A stretch of 64,000 bases of DNA, taken from contig CP093829.1 in assembly GCA_033063855.1 (NCBI GenBank), positions 19,809,537 through 19,873,536 of the forward strand, in the 5' to 3' direction. Numbering within the stretch: position 1 is the first letter of the stretch; each line of letters starts with the position of its first letter. Shown piece after piece: positions 1 to 9,205 of the stretch. The notes under the pieces were generated by a model. The model was not told the origin of the DNA, ran no database searches, and saw nothing but the letters and a program-made list of their open reading frames with translations. The stretch is from Smittia aterrima (lineage: Eukaryota; Arthropoda; Insecta; Diptera; Chironomidae). The position numbers and the translations under genes are program-made.

Positions 1-94
1 ACATGTTTTCTCGTCATTGCCGATTTTGTGAGTTTCGGCGGGCCTTTGGAATGTCTCAGCGCGTTGCAACATTTGATTGAAATGAATTTTTTGG

Positions 95-134
95 TATAAA
101 ACGGGCTACTTCTCAATTCAAAGTACATTCAGTC
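95..134 (+). promoter_or_regulatory. TATA box and initiator of the first cuticle protein gene
   Basis: TATAAA lies at 95-100 and an arthropod-type initiator TCAGTC at 129-134, with the presumed start A at 131. The spacing of about 36 bp fits an RNA polymerase II core promoter. The start codon follows at 176. Confidence 0.75.
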
Positions 135-175
135 TTCAACCTTTCAAGTATCAACTTCTAATCCAATCCATTAAA

Positions 176-790
176 ATGGCATTCAAGTTTGTAGCTTTCT
201 TCGCTCTCCTCGCAGTCGCCGCTGCTGCTCCTCAACATTACTACGAGCAACCAGCTCTCATCAAGTCTTACCAGCCAGCAGTTGTTAAGCAGCTCGTCCA
301 GCCAACTTACATCAAGAAGGTTGTTGAACACGAGGAACCAGCCAACTACGATTTCGAATATGGAGTCCAAGGTGAGTTAGAATTCTAATAAAATATAAAA
401 TTTTATATTAATTGACTTCTTTTGCTAGATCACCACACCGGAGATGTTAAGACCCAACACGAAACCGCCAAGGACGGAGCTGTCTCAGGATACTACACCT
501 TGATCGATGCTGATGGTTACAAGAGAACCGTTCACTACACCGCTGATGATGTCCATGGATTCCAAGCTGAAGTTCAACGTGAACCAATCCACGCCCATGG
601 AGAACACAAAATCGTCAAGACTGTCCAACCTGTCTTGGTCAAGAAGGTCATTGCTCAACCAATTGTCCAGAAATACATCGCTCAACCAGCTGTTGCCGTC
701 CACGCTGCTCCAGCTCAACATTACTACGCTGCCCCAGCTGCCCACCATGAACAACAATACTACTCCGCCCCAAGCCACTATCATCATTAA
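176..790 (+). CDS. RR-2 cuticle protein (CPR family), two exons
   Basis: Secreted structural protein that binds chitin in the exoskeleton. Exons 176..371 and 429..790 join in phase at GTGAGT...TTGCTAG to give 185 residues. Residues 1-18 form a signal peptide (MAFKFVAFFALLAV...). The extended Rebers-Riddiford RR-2 domain covers about residues 53-118, with EEPANYDFEY, TGDVKTQHETAKDG, YTLIDADGYKRTVHYTADD and GFQAEV. The flanks are low-complexity Ala/Pro/Gln/His/Tyr (QPAVVKQ, AAPAQHYY), typical of RR-2 proteins. The intron cuts just before the TGD core, a site also used at 4397-4952 but missing in the other copies here. AATAAA lies at 866. The family call is secure; the orthologue is not assignable. 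Confidence 0.95.
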
Positions 791-1721
791 GCATTAAAAG
801 GCTAACACTTGAAGCTTTTCACGCTGTGAATCATAGCACGATTAAGCTTTGAACGAATTTATCGAAATAAATCAAAAGATTTCAATTTATCTTTTTCGTT
901 TTCATTTCTATGCTTTCAGTTATCAAAAGAGTCTTTCAACAATGAAGTTTATTGAATGAACAAATAGACTTTTGTTTCTCACGTTAGCGATCAATAATTT
1001 ATTGAATTTTAATTTTGATGAAGCTTTTGGAGCTCAACAATGAAATGATTTGATAAATTGTCACTCGTTTACAATTAAAGCCAAACAATCTCGTTCCATT
1101 TATTGACAATCTTGATGTTGATCTTGAAGAAATTGCACAAATAAATTTAGTTTGATTATTCAATTCATCATTGTCAATTACATGAAGTCTTGTTATGAGA
1201 AATGATATTTCATTGAACAGTTTTGCGTTACTCGGGTTCAAGATACAAATAAAACTTTGTTTGAAAAACCCAAACTCACATGCAACCTTCGAACGCTTTT
1301 TTTTCGCAATTTATTTTAAATCTTTCATTTCTTGATTCTTTGTTAAAATTTAAAATAAAATTGGCAACGACCTTGAACTTGAAATTTTTGCAATAAATTT
1401 TTTAATTCGAATTATGAAATCTTGTAATCCAAATATTTCTAAATTAAACAAGAAATGTTAAAACACTTTTAAGTTTTAACATGAACATTTCATTTGAAAT
1501 CTTCTTTTTAATTATTTTTTGCTGACATGAAAGCGATTGATTGGAGATTAGAGACAAAGCGTTTAAAACTTGTTTAACAAAAGCTTACAGTCACTTGCTC
1601 TATTTTTCTACGCAAAATCTGTGTGGTCAGGAGAGAGACAAAAACTTGTGGGCCATTCAAATTGTTAAGAAATTGCAAAACTGACTCATTACTCCTTTGA
1701 CGTGTTTGATTGAAGTTTGAC
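791..1721. other. Intergenic, 3' UTR then no gene seen
   Basis: Holds the 3' UTR of the first cuticle gene, with a poly(A) signal AATAAA at 866-871, then AT-rich sequence. No supported coding region or repeat was found. Confidence 0.6.
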
Positions 1722-1758
1722 TATAAAATCTCGGCGATTACAGATCAAAGTATCATTC
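1722..1758 (+). promoter_or_regulatory. TATA box and initiator of the second cuticle protein gene
   Basis: TATAAA at 1722-1727 and initiator TCATTC at 1753-1758, 33 bp from TATA start to the presumed start A. Confidence 0.75.
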
Positions 1759-1811
1759 ACTCACTAACAGTTTCGGTAGCAACTTCAAATCGAACCAAAT
1801 AATCAATCAAA

Positions 1812-2528
1812 ATGGCATTCAAGTTTATTGCATTCTTCGCTCTTATCGCCGCTGCATCAGCTGCTCCCCAACATCATCAATACTACGAACATGCTGAGGT
1901 TGCACAAGCTTACCAACCAGCAGTTGTGAAGCAAGTCGTCCAACCAGTCATCAAGAAGATCGTTGAACACGAAGAACCAGCAAACTACGATTTCGAATAC
2001 GCCGTTCACGATGACCACACTGGAGACATCAAGGAACACCACGAATCAGCCAAGAACGGAGCCATCTCAGGATTCTACACTTTGATCGATGCTGACGGTT
2101 ACCGCAGAATTGTTCACTACACCGCTGACCACGAACATGGATTCCAAGCTGAAGTCCGTCGTGAACCAGTTGAAGGACACAAGGTCGTCAAGACAGTTCA
2201 GCCAGTTGTCACTAAAGTCGTCCAACCAGTCGTCACTAAATACGTTCAACCAGCTGTCGCCGTCCAAAAGATCGTCGCTGCTCCAGTCCAACAATACGTC
2301 GCTGCCCCAGAACATCATTACTACTCCGCACCAGCTCCAGTTCAGCAATACTACTCTGCTCCAGCTCCAGTCAAAGTTTCAGCTGTTCAACCAGCCTACA
2401 CTAAAGTTATCGCTCAACCAGCTTACACTAAAGTTGTTGCTCAACCAGCTGTCGCAAAGGTCGAGAACTACGGTACTCCTTACACCCACGTCTCATTCAA
2501 GGGACCATCATCCCAATACCAATACTAA
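1812..2528 (+). CDS. RR-2 cuticle protein (CPR family), intronless
   Basis: Predicted exoskeletal chitin-binding protein of 238 residues from a single exon. It has a signal peptide (MAFKFIAFFALIAAASAAP), then an RR-2 domain at about residues 52-118 with EEPANYDFEYAVHDDHTGD, GFYTLIDADGYRRIVHYTAD and GFQAEVRREP. The C-terminal 110 residues are imperfect repeats such as VQPVVTK, QPAYTKV and YYSAPAPV, which usually tune protein-protein packing in cuticle. It is close to the upstream gene over the signal and RR region, so the pair probably arose by tandem duplication, with gain or loss of the intron. A poly(A) signal AATAAA lies at 2597-2602. It converges on the next gene. Confidence 0.95.
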   Translation: MAFKFIAFFALIAAASAAPQHHQYYEHAEVAQAYQPAVVKQVVQPVIKKIVEHEEPANYDFEYAVHDDHTGDIKEHHESAKNGAISGFYTLIDADGYRRIVHYTADHEHGFQAEVRREPVEGHKVVKTVQPVVTKVVQPVVTKYVQPAVAVQKIVAAPVQQYVAAPEHHYYSAPAPVQQYYSAPAPVKVSAVQPAYTKVIAQPAYTKVVAQPAVAKVENYGTPYTHVSFKGPSSQYQY

Positions 2529-2760
2529 GAATCAACGTCAATCGTGATTACTTAAAATGTTTTTGCAAAACAGAAGGCTAAAAAATCTTTAAAATTAATA
2601 AATCAAAATCATAAAAAATTTAGATCGTCGCTACAAGTTTTATTTTTTTTCTCTTCAGCGAATTTAAAATTATTGCGTTAAATTTTTTTTTGTTAAATTG
2701 TTTCATGTTTTTGCTGTCATTGAAATAATCACAAGTTGAGTGGCTTGAAGTGAGTCAGAG

Positions 2761-3186
2761 TTACCACGGATAAGCGGCGGCTGGATACGATTGAACGTAT
2801 TGAGCTGGAGCTGCTTGATATGATCGAACGAAGTGAGTTTGAGCTGGAGCGGCAAAGACTTTCTTGACAAGTGTTGGTTGATAAGCAACTGCGAGTGGTT
2901 CACGACGAACGTTGGCTCTGAATCCATGGACATCGTCAGCTGTGTAATCAACGATTCTTCTGAAACCATCAGCGTCGTTGAGTTCATAAGATCCTGCGAC
3001 AGCTCCGTTGTTCGATGTTTCTCTTTGTGATTTTGAGTCTCCAGTCAAACCATCGTTGATATCGTAATTGAAGTTGTAGCTCGATGGAGCAGCTTCTTGA
3101 ATGATTGTTGGTTGAGCGACATAAGATTGCAATAGACCAGCGCAAGCTGTTGACACAACACAGAACAAGACAACAAACTTGAACAT
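2761..3186 (-). CDS. RR-2 cuticle protein (CPR family), short, intronless
   Basis: Predicted secreted cuticle protein of 141 residues in one exon. Signal peptide MFKFVVLFCVVSTACA, then an RR-2 domain at about residues 34-99: YNFNYDINDGLTGD, GSYELNDADGFRRIVDYTADD and GFRANVRREP. The RETSNNGAVAGSY segment and ELNDADG (instead of LIDADG) set it apart from its neighbours. The tail is short, rich in Ala/Pro/Tyr, and ends PAAAYPW. Transcribed toward the gene at 1812-2528, with 230 bp between stop codons. Confidence 0.94.
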   Translation of the reverse strand: MFKFVVLFCVVSTACAGLLQSYVAQPTIIQEAAPSSYNFNYDINDGLTGDSKSQRETSNNGAVAGSYELNDADGFRRIVDYTADDVHGFRANVRREPLAVAYQPTLVKKVFAAPAQTHFVRSYQAAPAQYVQSYPAAAYPW

Positions 3187-3228
3187 TTTGAGTTTGATTG
3201 GATTCGTTTACTTGAGGCGATGATGAGA

Positions 3229-3266
3229 AACTGATGAGTTCCCTAGAATCCGAATTTGCTTTTATA
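3229..3266 (-). promoter_or_regulatory. TATA box and initiator for the gene at 2761-3186
   Basis: On the minus strand TATAAA is at 3261-3266 and TCAGTT at 3229-3234, about 34 bp apart. The ATG follows at 3186. Confidence 0.75.
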
Positions 3267-3720
3267 CAAAAGAAGTCTCAAGAACTCCTTGAAATTTCAA
3301 CATTTTATCTTGAAAGTGATGCAATAATTTCGAGACTTTACGATATGAAAGCTTTTATTGTCACCATCGATGGTTTCATTCATTGCAAAGCATTCACGCG
3401 CTTAGTGAAGTCAAATCTCGTAAAAACGTGATCTGTTTAAATAACAATAAAATCACTTACAAGTCGTTTTAATATCGAGAGTCTCAGAGTTAAGCGCTTA
3501 AGCTAAAAGTGTTGCCCAGATTAAGTTCAATATTTCAAAATTATTTTTGAATCACTCGAATTATCACAAAAACTTTCAGTTCGATGTACTTAAGCAGTTT
3601 AAACACAATTGCTTTTATTATCGTGTCAAGAGCGGCTACTGAGTGTAGTCGAGTAAATTAAAAGAGCTTTTTAAGCTTTGACTTCTTTAAATGAATTTTT
3701 ATTTAATCCAAGAAAGAAAA
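3267..3720. other. Intergenic, no gene seen
   Basis: AT-rich spacer between the cuticle promoter and the 3' end of the small secreted gene. Short open frames here look random. Confidence 0.5.
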
Positions 3721-4011
3721 TTAATATTGTTCACTGATTTCAAAGAAATCTGAGGCTTCATTCATGAGCTCGCTGTTGAACTTATTTGGGAAGAATTGAC
3801 TGATGTCAACGAGACGTTTGCGGATGGCTTCTCGTTCTAAAATTTTAAAGGAAAAATTAAAAGTTTCGAAGACAAACTCAATTTTTTATAACTTACTGAA
3901 GATCTTTGAGTGATCATTTTCTTTTTCCGCTTCGGAAAGTGCCAAAGCCTTTACTGACAAAAATCCAGCAAAAGCAATCACAGCAGCAAACAAAATAGCG
4001 AAGATTTTCAT
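3721..4011 (-). CDS. Small secreted protein of unknown function (76 aa)
   Basis: A two-exon gene not previously obvious as an open frame: 3897..4011 and 3721..3836, joined in phase across a 60-bp intron (GTAAGT...TTTTAG). The product begins MKIFAILFAAVIAFAGFLSV, a clear signal peptide, followed by about 52 residues: an acidic stretch (SEAEKENDHSK), a basic stretch (KREAIRKRLVD), then ISQFFPNKFNSEL and an acidic end (ASDFFEISEQY). There are no cysteines. A weak TATA-like sequence (TAATAAAAG, near 4061-4068) and TCAGTT at 4034-4039 sit at normal promoter spacing. I do not recognise the family. It could be a structural, peptide-hormone-like or defence peptide; only the gene structure is supported. 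Confidence 0.75.
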
Positions 4012-4396
4012 TTTAGTTTTAGATTCAAATTCAAACTGATGAACATTTCTAACTTTTGTCCACTTTTATTACAAAACTTTCAGCAGCAAAATTATTCATC
4101 AAACAAGTTGACTTTCCGGGAAAATATTATTTCCCTTGAAACACGAACAACTTTTTTTTGTAAAATATTGTTAAACAAAATATTTTCTTTCAGCGGAAAT
4201 CAATAAAACATTTCAACTATTTATGTTCGATGCGTCATTGCATTTTAATTTTTATTTCATTAACTTTCTTCAAATAAATTCGATGTTTTCTTAATTTTAG
4301 CAAAGTTATTTTTTTACAAATGTCGACTTTCGTAGATTTATACAAAATTCCTGATGTTAAAGTCTGAACAACGAGAAGGAGTCTGAGTTGAGCTTC
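4012..4396. other. Intergenic, promoter side of the small gene, no other gene
   Basis: Contains the small-gene core promoter (about 4034-4068) and the 3' UTR of the next cuticle gene. Nothing else is supported. Confidence 0.5.
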
Positions 4397-4952
4397 TTAA
4401 TGGTAGTATTGAGGAGCAGCTGATTGCCATGGGTTGGCATAAGCTGGCTGAGCAATAACTTTCTGGACATGGACTTGAGGTTGAGCAATAACTTTCTGGA
4501 CGTATTGTGGTTGAGCTTGAGCGTGGAGTGGTTCACGACGAACATTGGCTTGGAATCCATGAACATCATCAGCGGTGTAGTCAACAATTCTGCGGTAACC
4601 ATCAGCATCGATCAAAGAGTATTGTCCTGAGATGACTCCATTGCTGGCTTTCTCACTTTGTTGCTTGATGTCTCCGGTGTGTGAGTCTATGGAATTAAAT
4701 ATTTAAAGCTTGAAATTTTGAACTCTTCATTCTTAACTCACCATGAACGTCATAGTTGAATTCGTAGTTAGCTGGGGCTTCCTGGACAACTTGCTTGACA
4801 TATGCAGCTTGTTTGTAGACAGTTGGCTGAATGTAAGCGGCTTGGTGAGCTGGGTAGACGGCTTCGGTGTGCTGGTAGACTCCAGCTGGCTGCAAGAGTC
4901 CGCAGTTGACGGCAGCAAGAGTTGCGAACAAGATAACAAATTTGAATGCCAT
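4397..4952 (-). CDS. RR-2 cuticle protein (CPR family), two exons
   Basis: Predicted chitin-binding cuticle protein of 166 residues. Exons 4742..4952 and 4397..4686 join in phase (GTGAGT...CATAG). Signal peptide MAFKFVILFATLAAVNCG. The RR-2 domain spans the splice: EAPANYEFNYDVH, then D(S)HTGDIKQQSEKASNG, YSLIDADGYRRIVDYTADD and GFQANVRREP. The tail is short with VQKVIAQP repeats and ends PQYYH. The intron position matches that of the gene at 176-790, supporting common descent. Confidence 0.93.
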
Positions 4953-5003
4953 TTTGATTATTTTTTTTTACTTGAGATGCTTTTAGTTGAAGTACAAGTG
5001 AGC

Positions 5004-5040
5004 GAATGATACCACAAACTGCAAGTTGCAACTTTATATA
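5004..5040 (-). promoter_or_regulatory. TATA box and initiator for the gene at 4397-4952
   Basis: Minus-strand TATATAAA at 5033-5040 and TCATTC at 5004-5009, 31-33 bp apart. Confidence 0.75.
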
Positions 5041-6744
5041 GAGAAAAAGTCTTTCATTAAAGTCATTGAAGTGCACCAATCATTCCTTCATCTACGCTTT
5101 CTTCCTTATTCTTTAATAGCAATGCACAAGGAAAGCCAAAACGAAATGCAACAATGCAATGCCGCCCCGCTCCCCTTCCACGCTTTGATTTGATCGCTAT
5201 ATTCAAACGAATTTCTGTGCACACGCTTCGTGTTTCAACGCAAGGAATTGAGTTTTTTTTTCGCATAACTTACTTCACTCCTCCCTAGGCAGGACCAGTT
5301 CTGGTTGTGTGCGCAAAGTGAATTTTAATCACTGTCTGCAATGTTTTTGATTTGTCTCTGACCTTAAGCTACTTAATTGGCTTTGCCAACAGGGCTCAAC
5401 CAGTTATTTTGTGTTGGGTCATTTGCCGACGAATTGATAAAGGCAAAATCGTTTATCAGATCACATTGATGGAAGAAAGAGAGAAAATTGGAGTAAAATG
5501 AGTGGGCCTCGATATGTAAAGCAGCAATTTCGTGGTCGAGTGACAATAAATTTTTAGTTGATCGCATTTCGAGTCGAAATTTCGCGCTGTGTGATGCAAT
5601 TGTAATTGGCAGAAGTAAAGCGGATTTAAAAACCGAATGATATCGATATTGTACATTTCGAGACGTCGAATGAAGTAATCGAAGCAAGACAATCATCATT
5701 GTGAAGAGAAAAAGGCTCAAAGCAAGTTCTTTGTTTCCAGCGGAAAAAGGTTTGTTAGGTCTGAACAAGAAATTAAACGAACTTCGAATTAAAAGGAGTG
5801 AAGTGATATATTGCACTTTTTATCAGAATCCAATTATCGCTAGCAAGCAAGGTTGCTCGAACCTGAAGAGTTCTAAAGAAATTGAACTTTAAAACTTTTA
5901 GAAAAAAGAAGTTAAACTCAATCAAGTGACTTTATTGAAGGTTACGCGATTTGGTTCACTAATTCTTTGAGTTTCATTAACGCTCGTCGGCAAATGAGCG
6001 CGGAAATCATTCTTGTCAATTAATGTTCAGAAAGAAATGTTTTCAATTATAGCCCCGACAGATGAATCATTAATCTGAGTCAACCAACTTCATCGATCAT
6101 TAAACTCGAACTAAAAAAACAACAACGTCAACGAAAGCTGTAATTACAGAAATTATTGATTTAAATTCGTTGTTGAATTAAAAGCTTTTTTGTTTCAGTT
6201 TCGATCGCGAAAACTTTGCAGTTAAAAGCATAATGAAGCATAACAATGCATTGAGCTTAAGGAGAACTTGAGCTTTTGAATAATTAAAAGCTTTAACCAA
6301 ACTTTGATAACAATAAATCTGAGAACTTTATAGTTTTGTTGAATTTACGATTTTTTTTTCTATAAAGATAAACTTTTAAAGTTTTTATTTTATTAAAAAA
6401 TAAATATTTTTATGTTTTTTTTTTTTTTTATTTTCTCAATGAAATTTTGACTCATTTAAAGCTTTAAGAACTTCTAAGGAGCTTGAGTTGGCTATTAAAA
6501 TTCAAGCTGCAATTTCAAACTTTCAGCAGAATCCTAAAACTTCCTTTTCTGTTCTGTCAATTAATGTTGAATAATCATAACAAATGAATAAGAAAACTTC
6601 AAATTTTTTGAGGAAAATTGTTCAATTGCTTTTATTAAACAAATTTATACAAAATTGATTTGATATGTAGATGAGATTCATAACAAAAAATATATTCTTC
6701 TGAGTTAACGGCAAAGCGTCCTTCACAGAGCGGAGTGGAAGCTC
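5041..6744. other. 1.7-kb gene-free interval in the cuticle cluster
   Basis: No gene was found on either strand. Open frames are short, lack domains and overlap each other. A 12-13 base T-run lies at about 6418-6430. The final 100 bp are probably 3' UTR of the gene at 6745-7200. Confidence 0.5.
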
Positions 6745-7200
6745 TTAATGATGATAGTATTGAGGGGCAGCTGCGTAGTATTGTTGAGCTGGGGCAGCGT
6801 AGCTGATGTGAGCTGGTTGAAGGACTTTCTGGACAGCGATTGCTGGCTGGATGGTCTTGACAATCTTCTGTTCGTGGAGTGGTTCACGACGGACATTGGC
6901 GTTGAATCCGTGGTGGTCATCAGCGGTGTAGTCTACGATTCTGCGGTGGCCATCAGCATCGATCAAAGAGTATTGTCCAGAGATGGCTCCGTTGCTGGCA
7001 GTTTCGTGTTGTTGCTTGATGTCACCGGTGTTTGGGTCATGAACATCATAGTTGAATTCGTAGTTTGCTGGCTCTTCATGTTGAACCTGCTTGACCAAAG
7101 TTGTTGGTTGGTAGTAAGCTTGAGGAGCTTCATAAGTGGAGATGACTCCAGCAGCGGCCATTGAGACGGCGGCGAAGAAAATCACAAATTTGAATGCCAT
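6745..7200 (-). CDS. RR-2 cuticle protein (CPR family), intronless
   Basis: Predicted exoskeletal protein of 151 residues in one exon. Signal peptide MAFKFVIFFAAVSMAAAG, then the RR-2 domain at about residues 43-108: HEEPANYEFNYDVHDPNTGD, QHETASNGAISGQYSLIDAD and IVDYTADDHHGFNANVRREP. The tail carries VQKVLQPAH and ends with two Gln-Tyr-Tyr-rich repeats (AAPAQQYYAAAPQYYHH). It is closest to the gene at 4397-4952 but has no intron at the shared splice site. Confidence 0.95.
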   Translation of the reverse strand: MAFKFVIFFAAVSMAAAGVISTYEAPQAYYQPTTLVKQVQHEEPANYEFNYDVHDPNTGDIKQQHETASNGAISGQYSLIDADGHRRIVDYTADDHHGFNANVRREPLHEQKIVKTIQPAIAVQKVLQPAHISYAAPAQQYYAAAPQYYHH

Positions 7201-7250
7201 TTTTCACTTTTTTTTAGTTTGCTGACTGCTTGTTGCAATTGAAGATTGTT

Positions 7251-7289
7251 AACTGATGAATTTCCAAGTCCCGTCAACGTCTTTTTATA
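7251..7289 (-). promoter_or_regulatory. TATA box and initiator for the gene at 6745-7200
   Basis: Minus-strand TATAAA at 7284-7289 and TCAGTT at 7251-7256, about 35 bp apart. Confidence 0.75.
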
Positions 7290-8168
7290 CAGAAAACTGC
7301 ACCGGTTTCCGAACTTATTTCGCTCTCGGTCTGTTTCATTGCATATCAACTTCTTAGCTTCTCTCCCACTTGCACTTTTGTTTCTTCTTTCGTGGATTTT
7401 CAGATTTTCGACCTTTCTCTGCACTTTTCATTACAAACTTCGTTGCACTAAATTTTGTAAGGCGATTCTTATGCGGAGACAATATTTCTCACTCGCCTTG
7501 CGAGAAAAATGTCGATTATGTCCATTGTTACTTTAATGATTAAATTATAATGATTTGATCGTCTCGGCAGCAAAGCAAAGTCCTTGAGACGGAATAAGTT
7601 TTTTTTTGTTAAGAATTTGATTGAAGCTTAAGAGGAATAAGATGAAAACAAGATGAACCAGTTTATACGCAATCATGTAACTCCTCTCGCAGTTAAAACG
7701 TTTTTATCGAGTGATTTACATGAGCTGGGTTGTCTGTCGCGTGGCTGATGCATAAACGATCACATCGTAAAAAATAATGAAAATATTTTGACTTCTTAAT
7801 TCGCGATTTTACGATAAGAAAAAAAGAAACTCTCGTGTGAGCTTCTCAGACATTTTTATCTTCTTTTTGATAAGCAGATAAATTACGTAATTAATCATTT
7901 TAATTAGTTCACCTTTTTAGCTTACTCGAGCACGTTTTGAAAAATTTCTTATCAAGTTTTAGTTTTCAAACGAAGTTCAATGTTCTTATGAGGACATCAA
8001 CAAACTCTTCAGTTTTATCAACACGTGTGAGACTTGACCAACATTGATAAGATAAGCACATAAATAAGAAGTTTGCAGCTTTAAAAACCGCATTCGAGTC
8101 TGAAACTTTCATCAATCAACAACAAATTAAGTGAACAATAAAAATTTATTAAAACTTTCTTTGAGAAT
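7290..8168. other. Intergenic, no gene seen
   Basis: AT-rich spacer. A minus-strand AATAAA at 8145-8150 fits the end of the next gene. GATAAG motifs occur near 8046-8053, but no plus-strand gene follows them. Confidence 0.45.
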
Positions 8169-8483
8169 TCATTTAACATTTTCGCTAATAATTGAAATTC
8201 CATTTTCAATTTGTTGAACGTCGCGGCTGCTTTCTGCTCCAGGGTTGTCCTTGGCTTTATTGTGATAAACGCTTCGCCTACTATTGCACTTTTCTTTTAT
8301 GCAAACAACGACGATAAGAACACAGAAGAAGGAGGCGACTGCAGCTCCGAGAATTATTCCAGTTACTGTCTCATCGGGCAAGGAATGTGAGGATGTCGCT
8401 GATATTTTTATTTCTCCTTTAACTTTAATTGCACAAAATATTAAAACGAAAACGATTGATTCGGCAAGTTTTCTGAGCTCCAT
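8169..8483 (-). CDS. Small type I membrane protein, unknown family (104 aa)
   Basis: I chose the ATG at 8483, which gives MELRKLAESIVFVLIFCAIKV, a good signal peptide. The frame stays open upstream to 8543, but that stretch is basic and unlike an N-terminus. A short Ser/Thr-rich ectodomain of about 30 residues follows, then one transmembrane helix (TGIILGAAVASFFCVLIVVV) and a basic stop-transfer (KEKCNSRR). A cytoplasmic tail of about 35 residues holds a possible Tyr site (SVYHNK). Minus-strand AATAAA lies at 8145-8150, 20 bp after the stop, and TATAAA at about 8575. No homologue was recognised. The topology and transcription signals support a real gene; its role is unknown. Confidence 0.6.
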   Translation of the reverse strand: MELRKLAESIVFVLIFCAIKVKGEIKISATSSHSLPDETVTGIILGAAVASFFCVLIVVVCIKEKCNSRRSVYHNKAKDNPGAESSRDVQQIENGISIISENVK

Positions 8484-9205
8484 CTCAATTTTTAAATATT
8501 TTTCTTTTGTTTGAGTCGCGAAATAAATTTCACTTCTTCTCACTGTGAAATCTTCACGACGACTAGACAGTTGCTTTATAATTTATAATTCCGAGTAGTT
8601 TCTTGTTACACAAAAACTCAATTATCAGTGCCCGCTCTATTCAAAGAAACTTAACGTACTCGTTTAATAATCAGACGACAAAGACTTTTTAATCAATTTG
8701 ATTCTCTGCAGAATGATAAACAGAAATTCACTTCGCCGCTGTCGTAAACAATCTGCTGTGTGAACTGAATTACTCCGGAAAGAACTCAACGAAAATTTTC
8801 TTTTCTCATTCGCTTGTTACGATAAGAATTGATCGTGAATGCGGTTAAGTTCGGTTCACGCAATGCCGATCACATTTATCGTGATTTAAAAAGACGATAA
8901 TGCACAAGTAAGGAAGCGAAAAATCAATTGATAATCATCAATTGTGTGACTAATAGACGTGATCAGCTCGTCTCGTGATGTTCCTTCAATTGATCGCATC
9001 AAACTGGAAACTTTTTTGAAGAAACCATTTTCGTTCGACACTTGTCTGTAATAAAGCTTCAGGTAAACAATCATTTAGATCGTTTATTGCACTGAAATAA
9101 GCAAGAGCAACTCATTATCTTTCATAAAACTGTTTCAACAAGAGTCTAGCCTACTTTGAAAGTAAAAATCTTTTTAAATTTCATTTATTTTTGGCAAAAT
9201 AAAAA
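8484..9205. other. Intergenic, no gene seen
   Basis: Minus-strand TATAAA at about 8575-8580 probably belongs to the gene at 8169-8483. A minus-strand AATAAA at 9184-9189 fits the 3' end of the ZCCHC4-like gene. Nothing coding is supported between them. Confidence 0.5.

Noticed and set aside
5063..5816. Several minus-strand frames of 67-147 codons
   Set aside because: No codon bias or domain signal, mutually overlapping, no promoter or poly(A) match.
8036..8130. GATAAG motifs and a cuticle-like leader without a gene behind it
   Set aside because: No ATG-led frame follows on the plus strand before the minus-strand gene at 8169; similarity to a promoter is only compositional.
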